A stretch of 64,000 bases of DNA, taken from Lentilactobacillus hilgardii DSM 20176 = ATCC 8290 (GTDB lineage: Bacteria; Bacillota; Bacilli; Lactobacillales; Lactobacillaceae). Below the pieces are notes generated by a model. It saw nothing but the letters and a program-made list of their open reading frames with translations. It had not been told where the DNA came from and made no database searches. Of the stretch, positions 53,966 through 62,595 are shown piece after piece; position 1 is the stretch's first letter; every line of letters starts with the position of its first letter. The position numbers and the translations under genes were made by a program. The stretch covers positions 635,045 to 699,044 of the forward strand of contig NZ_GG669992.1 of the NCBI RefSeq assembly GCF_000159315.1, read 5' to 3'.

Positions 53966-54805
53966 ATGAAAGAAAAATTAAAGGGGCGACTTGACGTTTT
54001 TGTCGATGCAATCATTGCTATTTTGATTACGGTGATGGTCCTGGAGTTGCCCATTCAAATTAATAATGGTGTTTTGGACTACCGGAGTTTATTTACGGCA
54101 ATTGGTATTTACGCGGTTAGTTTTTGCTTTATTGCCAATTTGTGGTATCAGCACGCAGTGATTTTTAATGAAGTCGAAAAGATTTCAAATGGTGTTGTGG
54201 TTGGTGACTTGGCGCTGATGTTCTTTGTGTCGCTTATTCCAACGTTTACCCGGTTAATGGCCATTGATACCAATTCAATGACGGTGGTCATGTACGGGGT
54301 ATTGGACCTTGTCATTTCGGTCTTGTTTCGGCGAATTGTAAAGACAATTATCCATGATAAGTACACTGATAAAGATGATATGCGGAAGTTATACAATGTT
54401 ATTTATGGCACCGCCTTTCTCGAATCCTGGATATCATATTTGATTTTAATCGTTATTGGCTACTTTTTTCCGAAGTTTTCTCTGATCTTATTCATCATTA
54501 TTCCCGTTCGCTCGTTTATTCGGCATGCCTTGGATAACGAAGAGTTTAGTGATGTTGGAGATTTGGGAACTCAAGAGCGTAAAGCTTTTATTGAACTAAC
54601 ACCAAGTCAGCAGCGAACCTTTCGTCGGTTAGCCCACGACTATCGGCGAAAGACCAGGTCAATCGGAAATCAGCCAGATGCCCAAAAGCAGGCTTGGCAG
54701 GATTTCTCGAGTCAAATTCAGGAGAAACTTAATATGTCTGCCGGAGATGCCATGAAATGGGATCATCAAAATAACCAGCACGATCATCATAATCAAAGAC
54801 GATAA
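53966..54805 (+). CDS. TMEM175/DUF1211-family membrane protein
   Basis: A 279-residue protein of the bacterial TMEM175 (DUF1211) family, putative potassium channels. RLDVFVDAIIAILITVMVLELP in the first helix is the family signature. Six hydrophobic segments span residues 10-190. An unusually long hydrophilic, His/Gln-rich C-terminal tail of about 85 residues follows. GGAGAAG supports ATG 53966; TTG 53957 is an alternative. Confidence 0.8.
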   Translation: MKEKLKGRLDVFVDAIIAILITVMVLELPIQINNGVLDYRSLFTAIGIYAVSFCFIANLWYQHAVIFNEVEKISNGVVVGDLALMFFVSLIPTFTRLMAIDTNSMTVVMYGVLDLVISVLFRRIVKTIIHDKYTDKDDMRKLYNVIYGTAFLESWISYLILIVIGYFFPKFSLILFIIIPVRSFIRHALDNEEFSDVGDLGTQERKAFIELTPSQQRTFRRLAHDYRRKTRSIGNQPDAQKQAWQDFSSQIQEKLNMSAGDAMKWDHQNNQHDHHNQRR

Positions 54806-54903
54806 CCAACAAATTAATTGGAGTCGATTTGTTTGACCAAGCCCTAATTCGAGGATAAACTGACCTCAAAAGTAAGCGGATTAGCGAACGGAGGGACTTT
54901 ATC

Positions 54904-55646
54904 ATGGCAACTCATGCACCGTTAGTAACAATTTCAATCCCTGCATATAATTTAGGCTCATACCTTGAAAAAACGTTGAACAGTGTCTTTAAACAAACCT
55001 ATCAAAACTTTGAAATCCTACTGGTTGACGATGCCTCAACCGATCATACGGCCGAAGTCATCGCAAAATTTGCAGAACAGGACGATCGTATCAAACCCCA
55101 TTTCTTTAAAGAACATGAGGGGGTCTCTAAGGCCCGTAATTATGCGATTGACAATGCAAGGGGGGGGATATGATCGTTTTTGTGGATGGCGATGACTTGC
55201 TGGATCCCACTTATTTGGAAGTTATTGTGTCGGGCTTTTCAGATCCCAAAGCAGATTTAGTGATTGTTGGATTTAATTGGGGTTGGCGTGGAGGCGGTCA
55301 CGATCATCAGCCCGGGTTTGAAGAGGTTACCAAACGAAGAGCCTATGATTCAATTAATTATCGTGGCGATGGCATTGGTGGCTATACCTGGAATAAAGGG
55401 TTCAAGATGTCAATTATTCGCGATAATCATATTCGCTTTGATGAATCTTTGGATTTGGCAGAGGATTTATTGTTTACCGCCGACTATATGATGGCTTCCC
55501 ATAAATTTCTATTCTACGATGTGCCGCTTTATAACAAGGTAAATCGTGGCAACAGCATTATTCATAGTGCCACTTATCAGATGCGGGCAAAAGAGCAGGT
55601 TGTTCGTCGTCATATTGACGAAATGGGTATGAAGTTAATGCCGTAG
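54904..55646 (+). pseudogene. GT2 glycosyltransferase interrupted at a G8 tract
   Basis: GGAGGG precedes ATG 54904, starting a GT-A glycosyltransferase: VTISIPAYNLGSYLEKTLNSVFKQTYQNFEILLVDDASTD and GVSKARNYAI. The frame shifts at a run of eight G (55159-55166) and stops at 55171-55173. The +2 frame carries straight on with DMIVFVDGDDLLDPTYLEV, the DxD region, to 55646. Six or nine G would give one frame of about 247 codons. It may be an off-phase contingency gene or a fresh pseudogene. The C-terminus is short for GT2 enzymes and lacks membrane segments. Confidence 0.75.
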
Positions 55647-55693
55647 TGTTTAAAAACAAAATTAGTTAAAATCGCCTCCAAAAATTTATAGGT

Positions 55694-55741
55694 AAGAAGT
55701 CACATTTCTGAGTTTTGTTATCAAAAATATGACTTCTTTTG
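55694..55741 (+). terminator. Terminator after the glycosyltransferase
   Basis: AAGAAGTCA (55694-55702) pairs with TGACTTCTTTT (55730-55740). Confidence 0.65.
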
Positions 55742-55876
55742 CGTACATGTTAATTTGTGAAGAGAGTGTGAACTCTGGGTAAATTTTAGGTAAAGAATCA
55801 ATAGGAAGGACTTTTATTTTTCACATAAAGCGGTATGATAATTCAGATTAAGAAATTAATGGAGGTAACTTTTATC

Positions 55877-57163
55877 ATGCGAGGCACTTCCCGATTAACT
55901 AAATTGATGGCTGTTATTTTGGTATTGGCCTGTGTTATTGCAGCATTAGTACCATCAGCAACAGCTCAAGCAAAAAGTAAGAAACCAAAGTATAAATTCG
56001 AAGCTAAAGAAATTTATGTGATGGACGCAAAATCCGGTCAGATGTTGTATCAAAAAAACAGTCATCAAAAACGGCCGATTGCCAGTTTATCCAAATTAAT
56101 GACACTGTACCTAACCAAAAAGGCAATTGATCAGCATCAATTGTCTTGGAATCAAAAAGTCCCAGTCAGCAAACCGCTTATCAAGATGAGCAAAAGTTAT
56201 GAACTGGGTACTTTTAAAATAAAAAAATCGAAGCAATATACGGTTAAACAACTTTATCAGGCAGCTTTAATTGCATCTTCCAATTCATCGGCGATTGCTC
56301 TTGGAGAGTTGGTGGCTGGCGGCAGTAATACCAAGTTTATTAACCTGATGAATCGGCAGGCTCAAAAATGGGGGATTAATGCTCATTTTGTCAGCAGTTC
56401 CGGTCTTGATAACACCGATTTAACAACCTACAAACTTCAAGTTCCGGGAACCGGCAAGAAAGCTCAGAATATGGTGAGTGCCAAAGCTATTTCAACCGTT
56501 GCCGCAAAAGTTTTGGGCGAGTTTCCTTCAATTACCAAGTGGAGTAGGAAGCCCTCGATGAAGGTAGGCAATCAGGTCCTGGTGAACAGCAACAGACTGT
56601 TGAAGGGGGACGCTTTCTATAAGAAGAGCGAGCATGTTGATGGTTTAAAGACCGGCTTCACAGATACTGCCGGTTTATGCCTGAACGTGTCTTTTTGGCA
56701 TAAAGGACGTCATTTGATTGCAACGATCATTGACAGCAACACCATTTTTTCATCGATGGAAAAATTGGTGAGAGCAATTGAAAAGAACTATACAACAGAA
56801 ACGTATTTGATTCATCAGAATATTTTTACGATTGGAAATAGAAAAGTTTCCGCGTCACCTCAGGATTCAAGGGCGACCATATGGAAGACTGAATCATCCA
56901 AACCGTCTATTAGCGATTCATATGAACCAACGACTCAAAAATTGCCGGTTAAAAAGGGCTCAACCGTTGGCAACGTTCTTGTAAAAGTCGGGAACAGTAC
57001 TGCGACAGTCCCGATGCTGGCAACACAAAGTGTTCGGGCACCTAAAACTATCGTCAAAGAAACGGTTAAACGTCGATCGTTTTTTTCGAAAATCGGTGAC
57101 TTCCTGGGGAATCTTATCAGTGGTCTAGCGAGAGTGGTTAATCAAATTTTTAAACATCTTTAA
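55877..57163 (+). CDS. dacA: D-alanyl-D-alanine carboxypeptidase (DacA type)
   Basis: A 428-residue low-molecular-weight penicillin-binding protein. It has a signal peptide (about 5-35, AQA) and an S11 peptidase domain with SLSK, SSNSS and KTGFT as the SxxK, SxN and KTG motifs. A PBP5-type C-terminal domain and a C-terminal amphipathic helix (FSKIGDFLGNLISGLARVVNQIFKHL region) for membrane attachment follow. GGAGG supports ATG 55877. It trims the terminal D-Ala of peptidoglycan stems outside the membrane. Confidence 0.93.
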   Translation: MRGTSRLTKLMAVILVLACVIAALVPSATAQAKSKKPKYKFEAKEIYVMDAKSGQMLYQKNSHQKRPIASLSKLMTLYLTKKAIDQHQLSWNQKVPVSKPLIKMSKSYELGTFKIKKSKQYTVKQLYQAALIASSNSSAIALGELVAGGSNTKFINLMNRQAQKWGINAHFVSSSGLDNTDLTTYKLQVPGTGKKAQNMVSAKAISTVAAKVLGEFPSITKWSRKPSMKVGNQVLVNSNRLLKGDAFYKKSEHVDGLKTGFTDTAGLCLNVSFWHKGRHLIATIIDSNTIFSSMEKLVRAIEKNYTTETYLIHQNIFTIGNRKVSASPQDSRATIWKTESSKPSISDSYEPTTQKLPVKKGSTVGNVLVKVGNSTATVPMLATQSVRAPKTIVKETVKRRSFFSKIGDFLGNLISGLARVVNQIFKHL

Positions 57164-57255
57164 TTGAATATCACCTAAAAGTGTGAGGACAGAATTTTGA
57201 TGTCTTTGTACTTTTTCCTTTGGAGTGGTTTTGGGTTGTTATGGGGGTGATTCCG

Positions 57256-58017
57256 CACACTAGGACTGCTCCAGCGAATTTAAGCGACTATAAAGATCGT
57301 TATCCGGCTCAACTATCCGGCGGTCAAAAGCAACGGGTGGCACTGGGAAGGGGAATGGCCAAGAAGAGCAACATCTTTTTACTGGATGAACCGCTCTCGA
57401 ATATTGATGTTCAATTAAGAGAGAAGGCACGGGATCAATTACTACAGTTACACGCAGAAAATGGGCAAACAATCATTTACGTCACACATGATCAGCAAGA
57501 AGCCATGGCGTTGGGAGATCGGATTGCGGTTATTAATGATGGAAAGATTCAGATGATTGACACCCCGGATAATCTATATCGACATCCAACAAACCTGTTT
57601 GTTGCACAATTTGTCGGGACGCCACAAATCAATATTCTTCCCGTGAACTTTTCGAATCATCAACTAACCGGCGTGGATGGCACGGTCATTTCGAAACCTG
57701 GGAAAAACATTCAGGCAAATTTGGATGAGGATCAATCGTATTTATTAGGGATTCGACCTGAAAATGTTCATCTACATGATGAGCAGGTGTCTGGCAGTTT
57801 TCCGGTTGAAGTTCAAACAATCGTGGATTATGGTAGGTACAAGCAGTTAACCTGTAAAGCATTTGGCGAAAAGTTTATTAAAGCAGTGGTCAACCAATGG
57901 CCTAAGAATGCGACTGGAACTGCTTGTGCAACACTTGATGAATCGGCAATGCTGTTGTTCGACCCAAATACCAATCAGAATGTGTTGGATGCTCAATCAA
58001 ACTATGTATTGGAGTGA
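57256..58017 (+). pseudogene. ugpC: Truncated UgpC/MsmK-type sugar ABC ATPase
   Basis: Only the last about 250 residues of a carbohydrate-importer ATPase are present. The signature QLSGGQKQRVALGRGMA, Walker B NIFLLDEPLSNID, the H-loop VTHDQQEAM and a C-terminal regulatory domain (LGIRPENVHL) are clear. Walker A and about the first 115 residues are missing, and the open frame before 57256 is unrelated. No permease or binding-protein genes adjoin. It looks like the 3' relic of a deleted glycerol-3-phosphate or sugar uptake operon. The stop overlaps the next open frame, preserving old operon spacing. Confidence 0.85.
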
Positions 58018-58022
58018 TGATA

Positions 58023-58892
58023 ATGGTTCAGTGTAAAATTGTTCAGATTTCTGATACTCATTTAACACCGGCGGGCGCAAAACCTGCCAATCATCAACAC
58101 CTTGATCCTGAAGAAAAATTGCGCACCGTTTTTGATGATATTTACAATACCAACGTTGATCCCGACCTGATTGTGATCAGTGGCGACCTGATCCATGAGG
58201 GAGATGCCGAGGCTTATGCAGATTTTCATCACATGCTGGATCAGGAGCAGGAACGCTTGATGGCACCGATCAAAGTTATTTTGGGTAATCATGATCGAAC
58301 CGATCAATTTTATAAAGGCTTTTTAGGTAAGAAACGGGTAGCTACTCGTTATTACTATCATGAATCGTTAGAGGGGCTGGAGTGTTATTTTCTGGATACC
58401 AAATGCGGTGATATTGAGCAGGGGTATTTGGATCAGACCCAATTACATTGGTTGAAAAACCAGTTACAGGAATATCAAAGACCGGGAATCATTTTCATGC
58501 ACCATCCGCTATATGGCCCGCCATTGCAGCAAATGCGCTACAGCATCTTACAAAATGGGGATGATCTGTTGAACGTTATCGACCATACTCATGTTAAAGC
58601 GATCTTTTCCGGTCATGTTCATTTTGCTAACAGCTATGTGGTAGACGGCATTTTGAATGTGGTTGCTGATTCGACGGCTTACCATATCAATTGTGCCAAT
58701 CCACATGAACATTTTGTGACCGATGGGACCGCTTATAATGTCATTACGGTTGATGGTGATGACATAGGTGTCGAACAGCGGCTGCTTTATTTAGGAACTA
58801 AAACGATTAATGCCTTTAAGATTCCCAACACAGATTTTGTAGATAAAAAAATCCTCACCCGGGCTTGGAGTAATGTCCTGAGTAAGGAATAA
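58023..58892 (+). CDS. Metallophosphoesterase / cyclic-nucleotide-type phosphodiesterase
   Basis: A 289-residue calcineurin-like phosphoesterase with all metal motifs: QISDTHL near 7-13, SGDLIHEGD, LGNHDR, MHHPLYG and SGHVHFAN. It belongs to the CpdA/Icc-like group of phosphodiesterases. Behind a UgpC relic it may have been part of glycerophosphodiester use. GGAG with nine-base spacing supports ATG 58023; transcription may now depend on whatever promoter remains upstream of the truncated ATPase. Confidence 0.85.
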   Translation: MVQCKIVQISDTHLTPAGAKPANHQHLDPEEKLRTVFDDIYNTNVDPDLIVISGDLIHEGDAEAYADFHHMLDQEQERLMAPIKVILGNHDRTDQFYKGFLGKKRVATRYYYHESLEGLECYFLDTKCGDIEQGYLDQTQLHWLKNQLQEYQRPGIIFMHHPLYGPPLQQMRYSILQNGDDLLNVIDHTHVKAIFSGHVHFANSYVVDGILNVVADSTAYHINCANPHEHFVTDGTAYNVITVDGDDIGVEQRLLYLGTKTINAFKIPNTDFVDKKILTRAWSNVLSKE

Positions 58893-58902
58893 GGCCGGCA
58901 AT

Positions 58903-59433
58903 TTATTGCCTGAGTTTCGAGTATAAGGCCATATCTCTGAATTGGTCGTTATAAAAAGCGTATTGTTTTAAAATGCCATCTAAATGAAAGTCTCGACGTT
59001 CTGCAACGTTGCGGCTTTTTTGATTATGTTCATCAGCCATAATTTCAATGCGATTCATATTCAAATCGTGAAAAGCAATTGCTTCGACTTCTCGAACGGA
59101 AGCGGTCATAATACCCCTTCCTTGAAAACGTCCCGCCAACCAGTAGCCAATTTGGCAACGACGATTTTCATGATTGATTTGATGGAGATCAAGAACGCCG
59201 GCAATTTCATCCTGATATAAAATAATAGCAAACCAAAATGTGCCGGCGGCCATTCTTTGAAGACCATTCTTAATAAAGGCTCTTTCATCATTAATTGAAA
59301 ATATTTCCTTTGCCCAAGGCAACCAGCGGCCAAATTCAGCTCGGTTGGTATTGACAATTTCAAGCAGGCTGTTGGCGTCCCGCTTTTCGGGCAGTTTCAA
59401 AGCAATCGTTTCATTTACTTTATGTATGAACAT
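58903..59433 (-). CDS. GNAT acetyltransferase, RimL-like
   Basis: A 176-residue N-acetyltransferase of the RimJ/RimL type: LPEKRDANSLLEIVNTNR at the start, IGYWLAGRFQGRGIMTASVREV as the acetyl-CoA motif A near 95-116, and NRIEIMADEHNQKSRNVAER near 127. It probably acetylates an N-terminal amine, perhaps of ribosomal protein L7/L12. AAGGGGGAATG lies before the ATG. Single gene. Confidence 0.86.
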   Translation of the reverse strand: MFIHKVNETIALKLPEKRDANSLLEIVNTNRAEFGRWLPWAKEIFSINDERAFIKNGLQRMAAGTFWFAIILYQDEIAGVLDLHQINHENRRCQIGYWLAGRFQGRGIMTASVREVEAIAFHDLNMNRIEIMADEHNQKSRNVAERRDFHLDGILKQYAFYNDQFRDMALYSKLRQ

Positions 59434-59507
59434 TTGTCATTCCCCCTTATGATACCTACAAAACAAGTATACTATACTTATACATCTAGAAACGCGGAGG
59501 ACACGGA

Positions 59508-60140
59508 ATGTTTCAAATGATTGGTAACCTTCAAAATCAACCTTATATGGAAAAGTATATGCGCAATCAATATCGGTTCTTAGGATTAAAAACACCGGAT
59601 AGAAAAGCCCAGTCAAAAGAAATTGTGACTGCCTCAAAAAAATGGTCGATAGCGCGAGTGTTTTCAACGATCACGGCGCTTTATCAACGGGACGAACGGG
59701 AGTATCAATACGTAGCAATTGATATTGCACATGTTAACGTGAAACGGCTGACATTTTCTGATATTGACAGATTAACAGCCTATATTCAAATAAAGTCGTG
59801 GTGGGATACCGTGGATTCATGGCGAAAGACATTCGGTCAATTTGTTCGATTGCACCCGGAAGAAAAAGGGCGGGTATTTAACCTTTTTTACCAACATGAA
59901 AATTTTTGGATGAGGCGGATTGCAATTACGCTTCAATTGCTCGAGAAGGAAACACTTGATAAAGAACTACTGACTAAAGCAATTGAATACGATATTAATA
60001 CTGAAGAATTTTTTATCCAAAAGGCAATTGGATGGTCGTTGAGAAATTATAGTAAATATAATCCGGAATGGGTCAAGACTTTTATTGCTGCTCATAAGTT
60101 GTCAAGATTGGCGGTTAAAGAGGGCGGCAGGTATCTTTAA
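59508..60140 (+). CDS. DNA alkylation repair enzyme (AlkD-like)
   Basis: A 210-residue all-helical HEAT-repeat glycosylase of the AlkC/AlkD family, which removes N3- and N7-alkylpurines. The family Trp/Asp motif SWWDTVDSWRKTFG near 101-114, with the conserved Asp, is visible, as is YMRNQYRFLGLKTPDRK at the start. GGAGGACAC precedes the ATG. Single gene ending near a strong bidirectional terminator. Confidence 0.86.
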   Translation: MFQMIGNLQNQPYMEKYMRNQYRFLGLKTPDRKAQSKEIVTASKKWSIARVFSTITALYQRDEREYQYVAIDIAHVNVKRLTFSDIDRLTAYIQIKSWWDTVDSWRKTFGQFVRLHPEEKGRVFNLFYQHENFWMRRIAITLQLLEKETLDKELLTKAIEYDINTEEFFIQKAIGWSLRNYSKYNPEWVKTFIAAHKLSRLAVKEGGRYL

Positions 60141-60250
60141 GGCCTGCCAGTACTAAGCTTAAAAGGAACCGCAAACCGTTTTTTCTGGTTTGCATTGAGT
60201 GGGTGCAACCAGATGGTGCTGTTCAATAGATAAACCGGTGGGGATAAAAA

Positions 60251-60292
60251 TCAAAAGAGGTACAATCCCACCCGGAATTGTACCTCTTTTGA
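60251..60292. terminator. Bidirectional terminator
   Basis: TCAAAAGAGGTACAAT and its perfect complement (60277-60292) form a 16-bp stem between convergent genes. Confidence 0.9.
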
Positions 60293-60309
60293 TTAGCTTG
60301 CACACTTAC

Positions 60310-60501
60310 TTAGTGTCTTGAAGCAAGGTGATGATGATCGGTAAATCGAAATCCGAGAAATACCAATGCCGCTGCGATTAAGAATGATAGCAAACCAGGT
60401 AACACAGTTGTTACACCGAAACTGGCAACAATCGAAGCAAAGATCGTGCCGATTATCAAAGTTAACAAACCAATTAACGTGATTTTTAAGTTTTCATCCA
60501 T
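60310..60501 (-). CDS. Small two-helix membrane protein
   Basis: A 63-residue hydrophobic protein with two transmembrane helices (about 6-27 and 32-53) and a His-rich tail (TDHHHLASRH). GGGGGAGCGATC supports ATG 60501 over the longer frame. Small proteins of this kind are common in lactobacilli and of unknown function. Confidence 0.65.
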   Translation of the reverse strand: MDENLKITLIGLLTLIIGTIFASIVASFGVTTVLPGLLSFLIAAALVFLGFRFTDHHHLASRH

Positions 60502-60770
60502 AAGATCGCTCCCCCTACATTTAATGAAAAACTGCAAGCAATTTGGAGACGGATAAGAAGCAGACTAAAACTGCTTCCAAACGTGTTGGATCAAGGAATA
60601 TTGTTGAAGCGTAGCAACAAACTACCTGCGTTTCTCTACAACCTCATTATACCGATGTTACATGGGAATGTCACCAGTATTTATAATAAAAAATGAACAA
60701 ATTTTTAATTATGTTCACAATTTGTGAACAATTGTTGATTTCATTGAAAAGGCTTTCTAAACGTGCTGCC
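60502..60770. other. Intergenic stretch with hairpin
   Basis: No gene seen. It contains a perfect 7-bp hairpin (GAAGCAG 60557-60563 with CTGCTTC 60570-60576) without a T-run, and the palindrome at 60712-60730 listed separately. The promoter of the small membrane protein must lie here. Confidence 0.5.
60712..60730. promoter_or_regulatory. Perfect palindrome upstream of the ABC-F leader
   Basis: TGTTCACAATTTGTGAACA, 9-bp arms around one base, 40 bases before the -35 of the ABC-F transcript. Candidate operator for an unidentified regulator. Confidence 0.45.
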
Positions 60771-60799
60771 TTGAAAAATAAGTCTGTGTACGCTATGAT
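60771..60799 (+). promoter_or_regulatory. Promoter of the ABC-F leader
   Basis: TTGAAA (60771-60776), 17-bp spacer, TATGAT (60794-60799), giving an untranslated leader of about 260 nt before the ABC-F gene. Confidence 0.6.
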
Positions 60800-60893
60800 A
60801 AATACATACTAAAAAGGGATGTGGCAGGACATTGAAATTTGCAAATCGTTAATCAGAATTAAAGCCGACTGTTTTTATACAGGGGGTAAGTCT

Positions 60894-60971
60894 GTGCGAT
60901 TTGTAATGACTGTCAATGTCTGGATCATTTGGATCATTAAATCTGAATTTTTGCATCCACGACTTGAATAA
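60894..60971 (+). CDS. Leader peptide of the ABC-F gene
   Basis: GTG 60894 opens 25 codons, with GGGGG seven bases upstream. The peptide is hydrophobic in its middle with a repeated WII-WII (residues 10-15, from a tandem TGGATCATT) and ends HPRLE. Its stop lies 7 bases before a terminator hairpin. This is the architecture of translation-attenuated ABC-F resistance genes, where antibiotic-stalled ribosomes on the leader prevent termination. The role is inferred from position. Confidence 0.55.
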   Translation: MRFVMTVNVWIIWIIKSEFLHPRLE

Positions 60972-60978
60972 GTACGAC

Positions 60979-61016
60979 AAAACCCGTCTGCAGATTATTG
61001 TAGCGGGTTTTATTTT
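60979..61016 (+). terminator. Attenuator before the ABC-F gene
   Basis: AAAACCCG (60979-60986) pairs with CGGGTTTT (61004-61011), followed by ATTTTT. It lies between the leader peptide and ABC-F gene, so read-through must be regulated. Confidence 0.7.
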
Positions 61017-61063
61017 TAAAATTAAACAGACATACGCCATTACATTTAGGGAGCGTGTGAGTT

Positions 61064-62575
61064 ATGGGAACTATTCAAATTAAGAATTTATCGTTTCGAT
61101 ATGATGGGATGGTCAACCATATTTTTGACCAATTCAGTCTCAGTATTGATGAAAGTTGGAAACTGGGATTGATTGGTCGAAACGGCCGCGGCAAAACGAC
61201 CTTTTTAAACTTATTGTTGGGAAAATATCCCTATCATGGAGAAATCCAATCTAATCTGCGTTTTAATTATTTTCCGCAACCGATTACCGATTTCACGAAA
61301 AACGTTGTGGATGTCCTAATGGATGTTTCGGGGTTAAACGAATCGGAGGTTTGGAAAATTCAACTGGAAATGGATCAATTGGGGTTGACTGACGATTTAC
61401 TAAGCCGGCCGTTTTCAACTTTAAGCCCGGGTGAACAGACCAAGGCATTATTGGCCGCCATGTTTACCGATAAAGAGACTTTTCAACTCATTGATGAGCC
61501 AACCAATCATTTGGATATTGCCGGTCGCCAAGTTGTTGCGAGCTATTTAAAGTCAAAACGGGGTTTTATTGTTGTCAGCCATGATCGTTATTTTATTGAT
61601 CAGGTCATCGATCATGTGCTATCTATTGACCGGGCAAAGATTCAATTATTTGACGGTAATTATGATACGTGGCAACGCGAATTTGATCGTGAGAATCTGA
61701 GTGAGAAAAATGAGAAGGCACATCTTCAAACCGAAATTAAACGCTTGAGTGCGACTGCCAGTCAGGTAAAACAGTGGGCAGGAAATGCCGAGAATAAGAA
61801 GTCCAAAAAAGCTTATGGCGGGCAATCCAATGTCAACCTTGATAAAGGCTTCTTGGGTCATAAAGCAGCAAAAGTGATGAAAAGATCCAAATCAACCCTT
61901 AAACGAACGGAATCAGCGATTGATGAAAAGAAGTCGTTGTTAAGGAACATTGATGATGTGGTGCCTTTAACATTGAATTACAAGCAGCCCCATCAGGATC
62001 ATATTTTGCTATTGAACGATTTTCAGGTTCAGCGTAATCATAACATTCTGAATGAACCGATTACGTTCGATCTAACAAAGGACCAACGATTGGTTTTTGA
62101 AGGGCCAAACGGATTTGGAAAGACCACAATGATCAAAGCGATTCTTGGTGAAAAACGGTTAATTGCACGTGGCAGCTCATCATTTAGTAAGACGGTCAAG
62201 GTATCATATTTGACACAGGAATTTGAAACCCTTTCAGGATCAATTGAAGCATATGCAAAGCACCATGACGTCGAGTTGCCGGTATCGCTGAATATGTTGA
62301 AAAAGCTGGGATTTGAGCGATCGGCATTCACCGAAGATTTGTCAGAACTCAGCATGGGACAAAAACGAAAGGTCTCATTAGCCAGATCATTGTGTGAACC
62401 TGCTAATTTTTATATTTGGGATGAGCCTTTGAATTATTTGGATGTCATCACCAGGCGTCAGATACAAAAATTGATTTTAAAGGTTAAGCCAACCATGCTG
62501 TTGATTGATCATGATCGGGACTTTGTAGACGCAATTGCGACAGAACCACCAATTGAATTGAAAAAATATCGTTAA
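61064..62575 (+). CDS. ABC-F ribosomal protection protein, Lsa-type
   Basis: A 503-residue protein of two ABC domains without membrane segments. ABC1 has Walker A GRNGRGKTT near 38-46, signature LSPGEQTKALLAA and LIDEPTNHLD. A linker (about 205-300) would reach the peptidyl-transferase centre. ABC2 has GPNGFGKTT, signature LSMGQKRKVSLARS and a variant Walker B IWDEPLNYLD. The N-terminus (IQIKNLSFRYDG...LGLIGRNGRGKTTFLNLL) is Lsa-like; Lsa proteins protect ribosomes from lincosamides, streptogramins A and pleuromutilins. AGGGAG precedes the ATG. A leader peptide and attenuator lie upstream. Confidence 0.88.
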   Translation: MGTIQIKNLSFRYDGMVNHIFDQFSLSIDESWKLGLIGRNGRGKTTFLNLLLGKYPYHGEIQSNLRFNYFPQPITDFTKNVVDVLMDVSGLNESEVWKIQLEMDQLGLTDDLLSRPFSTLSPGEQTKALLAAMFTDKETFQLIDEPTNHLDIAGRQVVASYLKSKRGFIVVSHDRYFIDQVIDHVLSIDRAKIQLFDGNYDTWQREFDRENLSEKNEKAHLQTEIKRLSATASQVKQWAGNAENKKSKKAYGGQSNVNLDKGFLGHKAAKVMKRSKSTLKRTESAIDEKKSLLRNIDDVVPLTLNYKQPHQDHILLLNDFQVQRNHNILNEPITFDLTKDQRLVFEGPNGFGKTTMIKAILGEKRLIARGSSSFSKTVKVSYLTQEFETLSGSIEAYAKHHDVELPVSLNMLKKLGFERSAFTEDLSELSMGQKRKVSLARSLCEPANFYIWDEPLNYLDVITRRQIQKLILKVKPTMLLIDHDRDFVDAIATEPPIELKKYR

Positions 62576-62595
62576 TCTGAAGGGAAGGGACGTGC

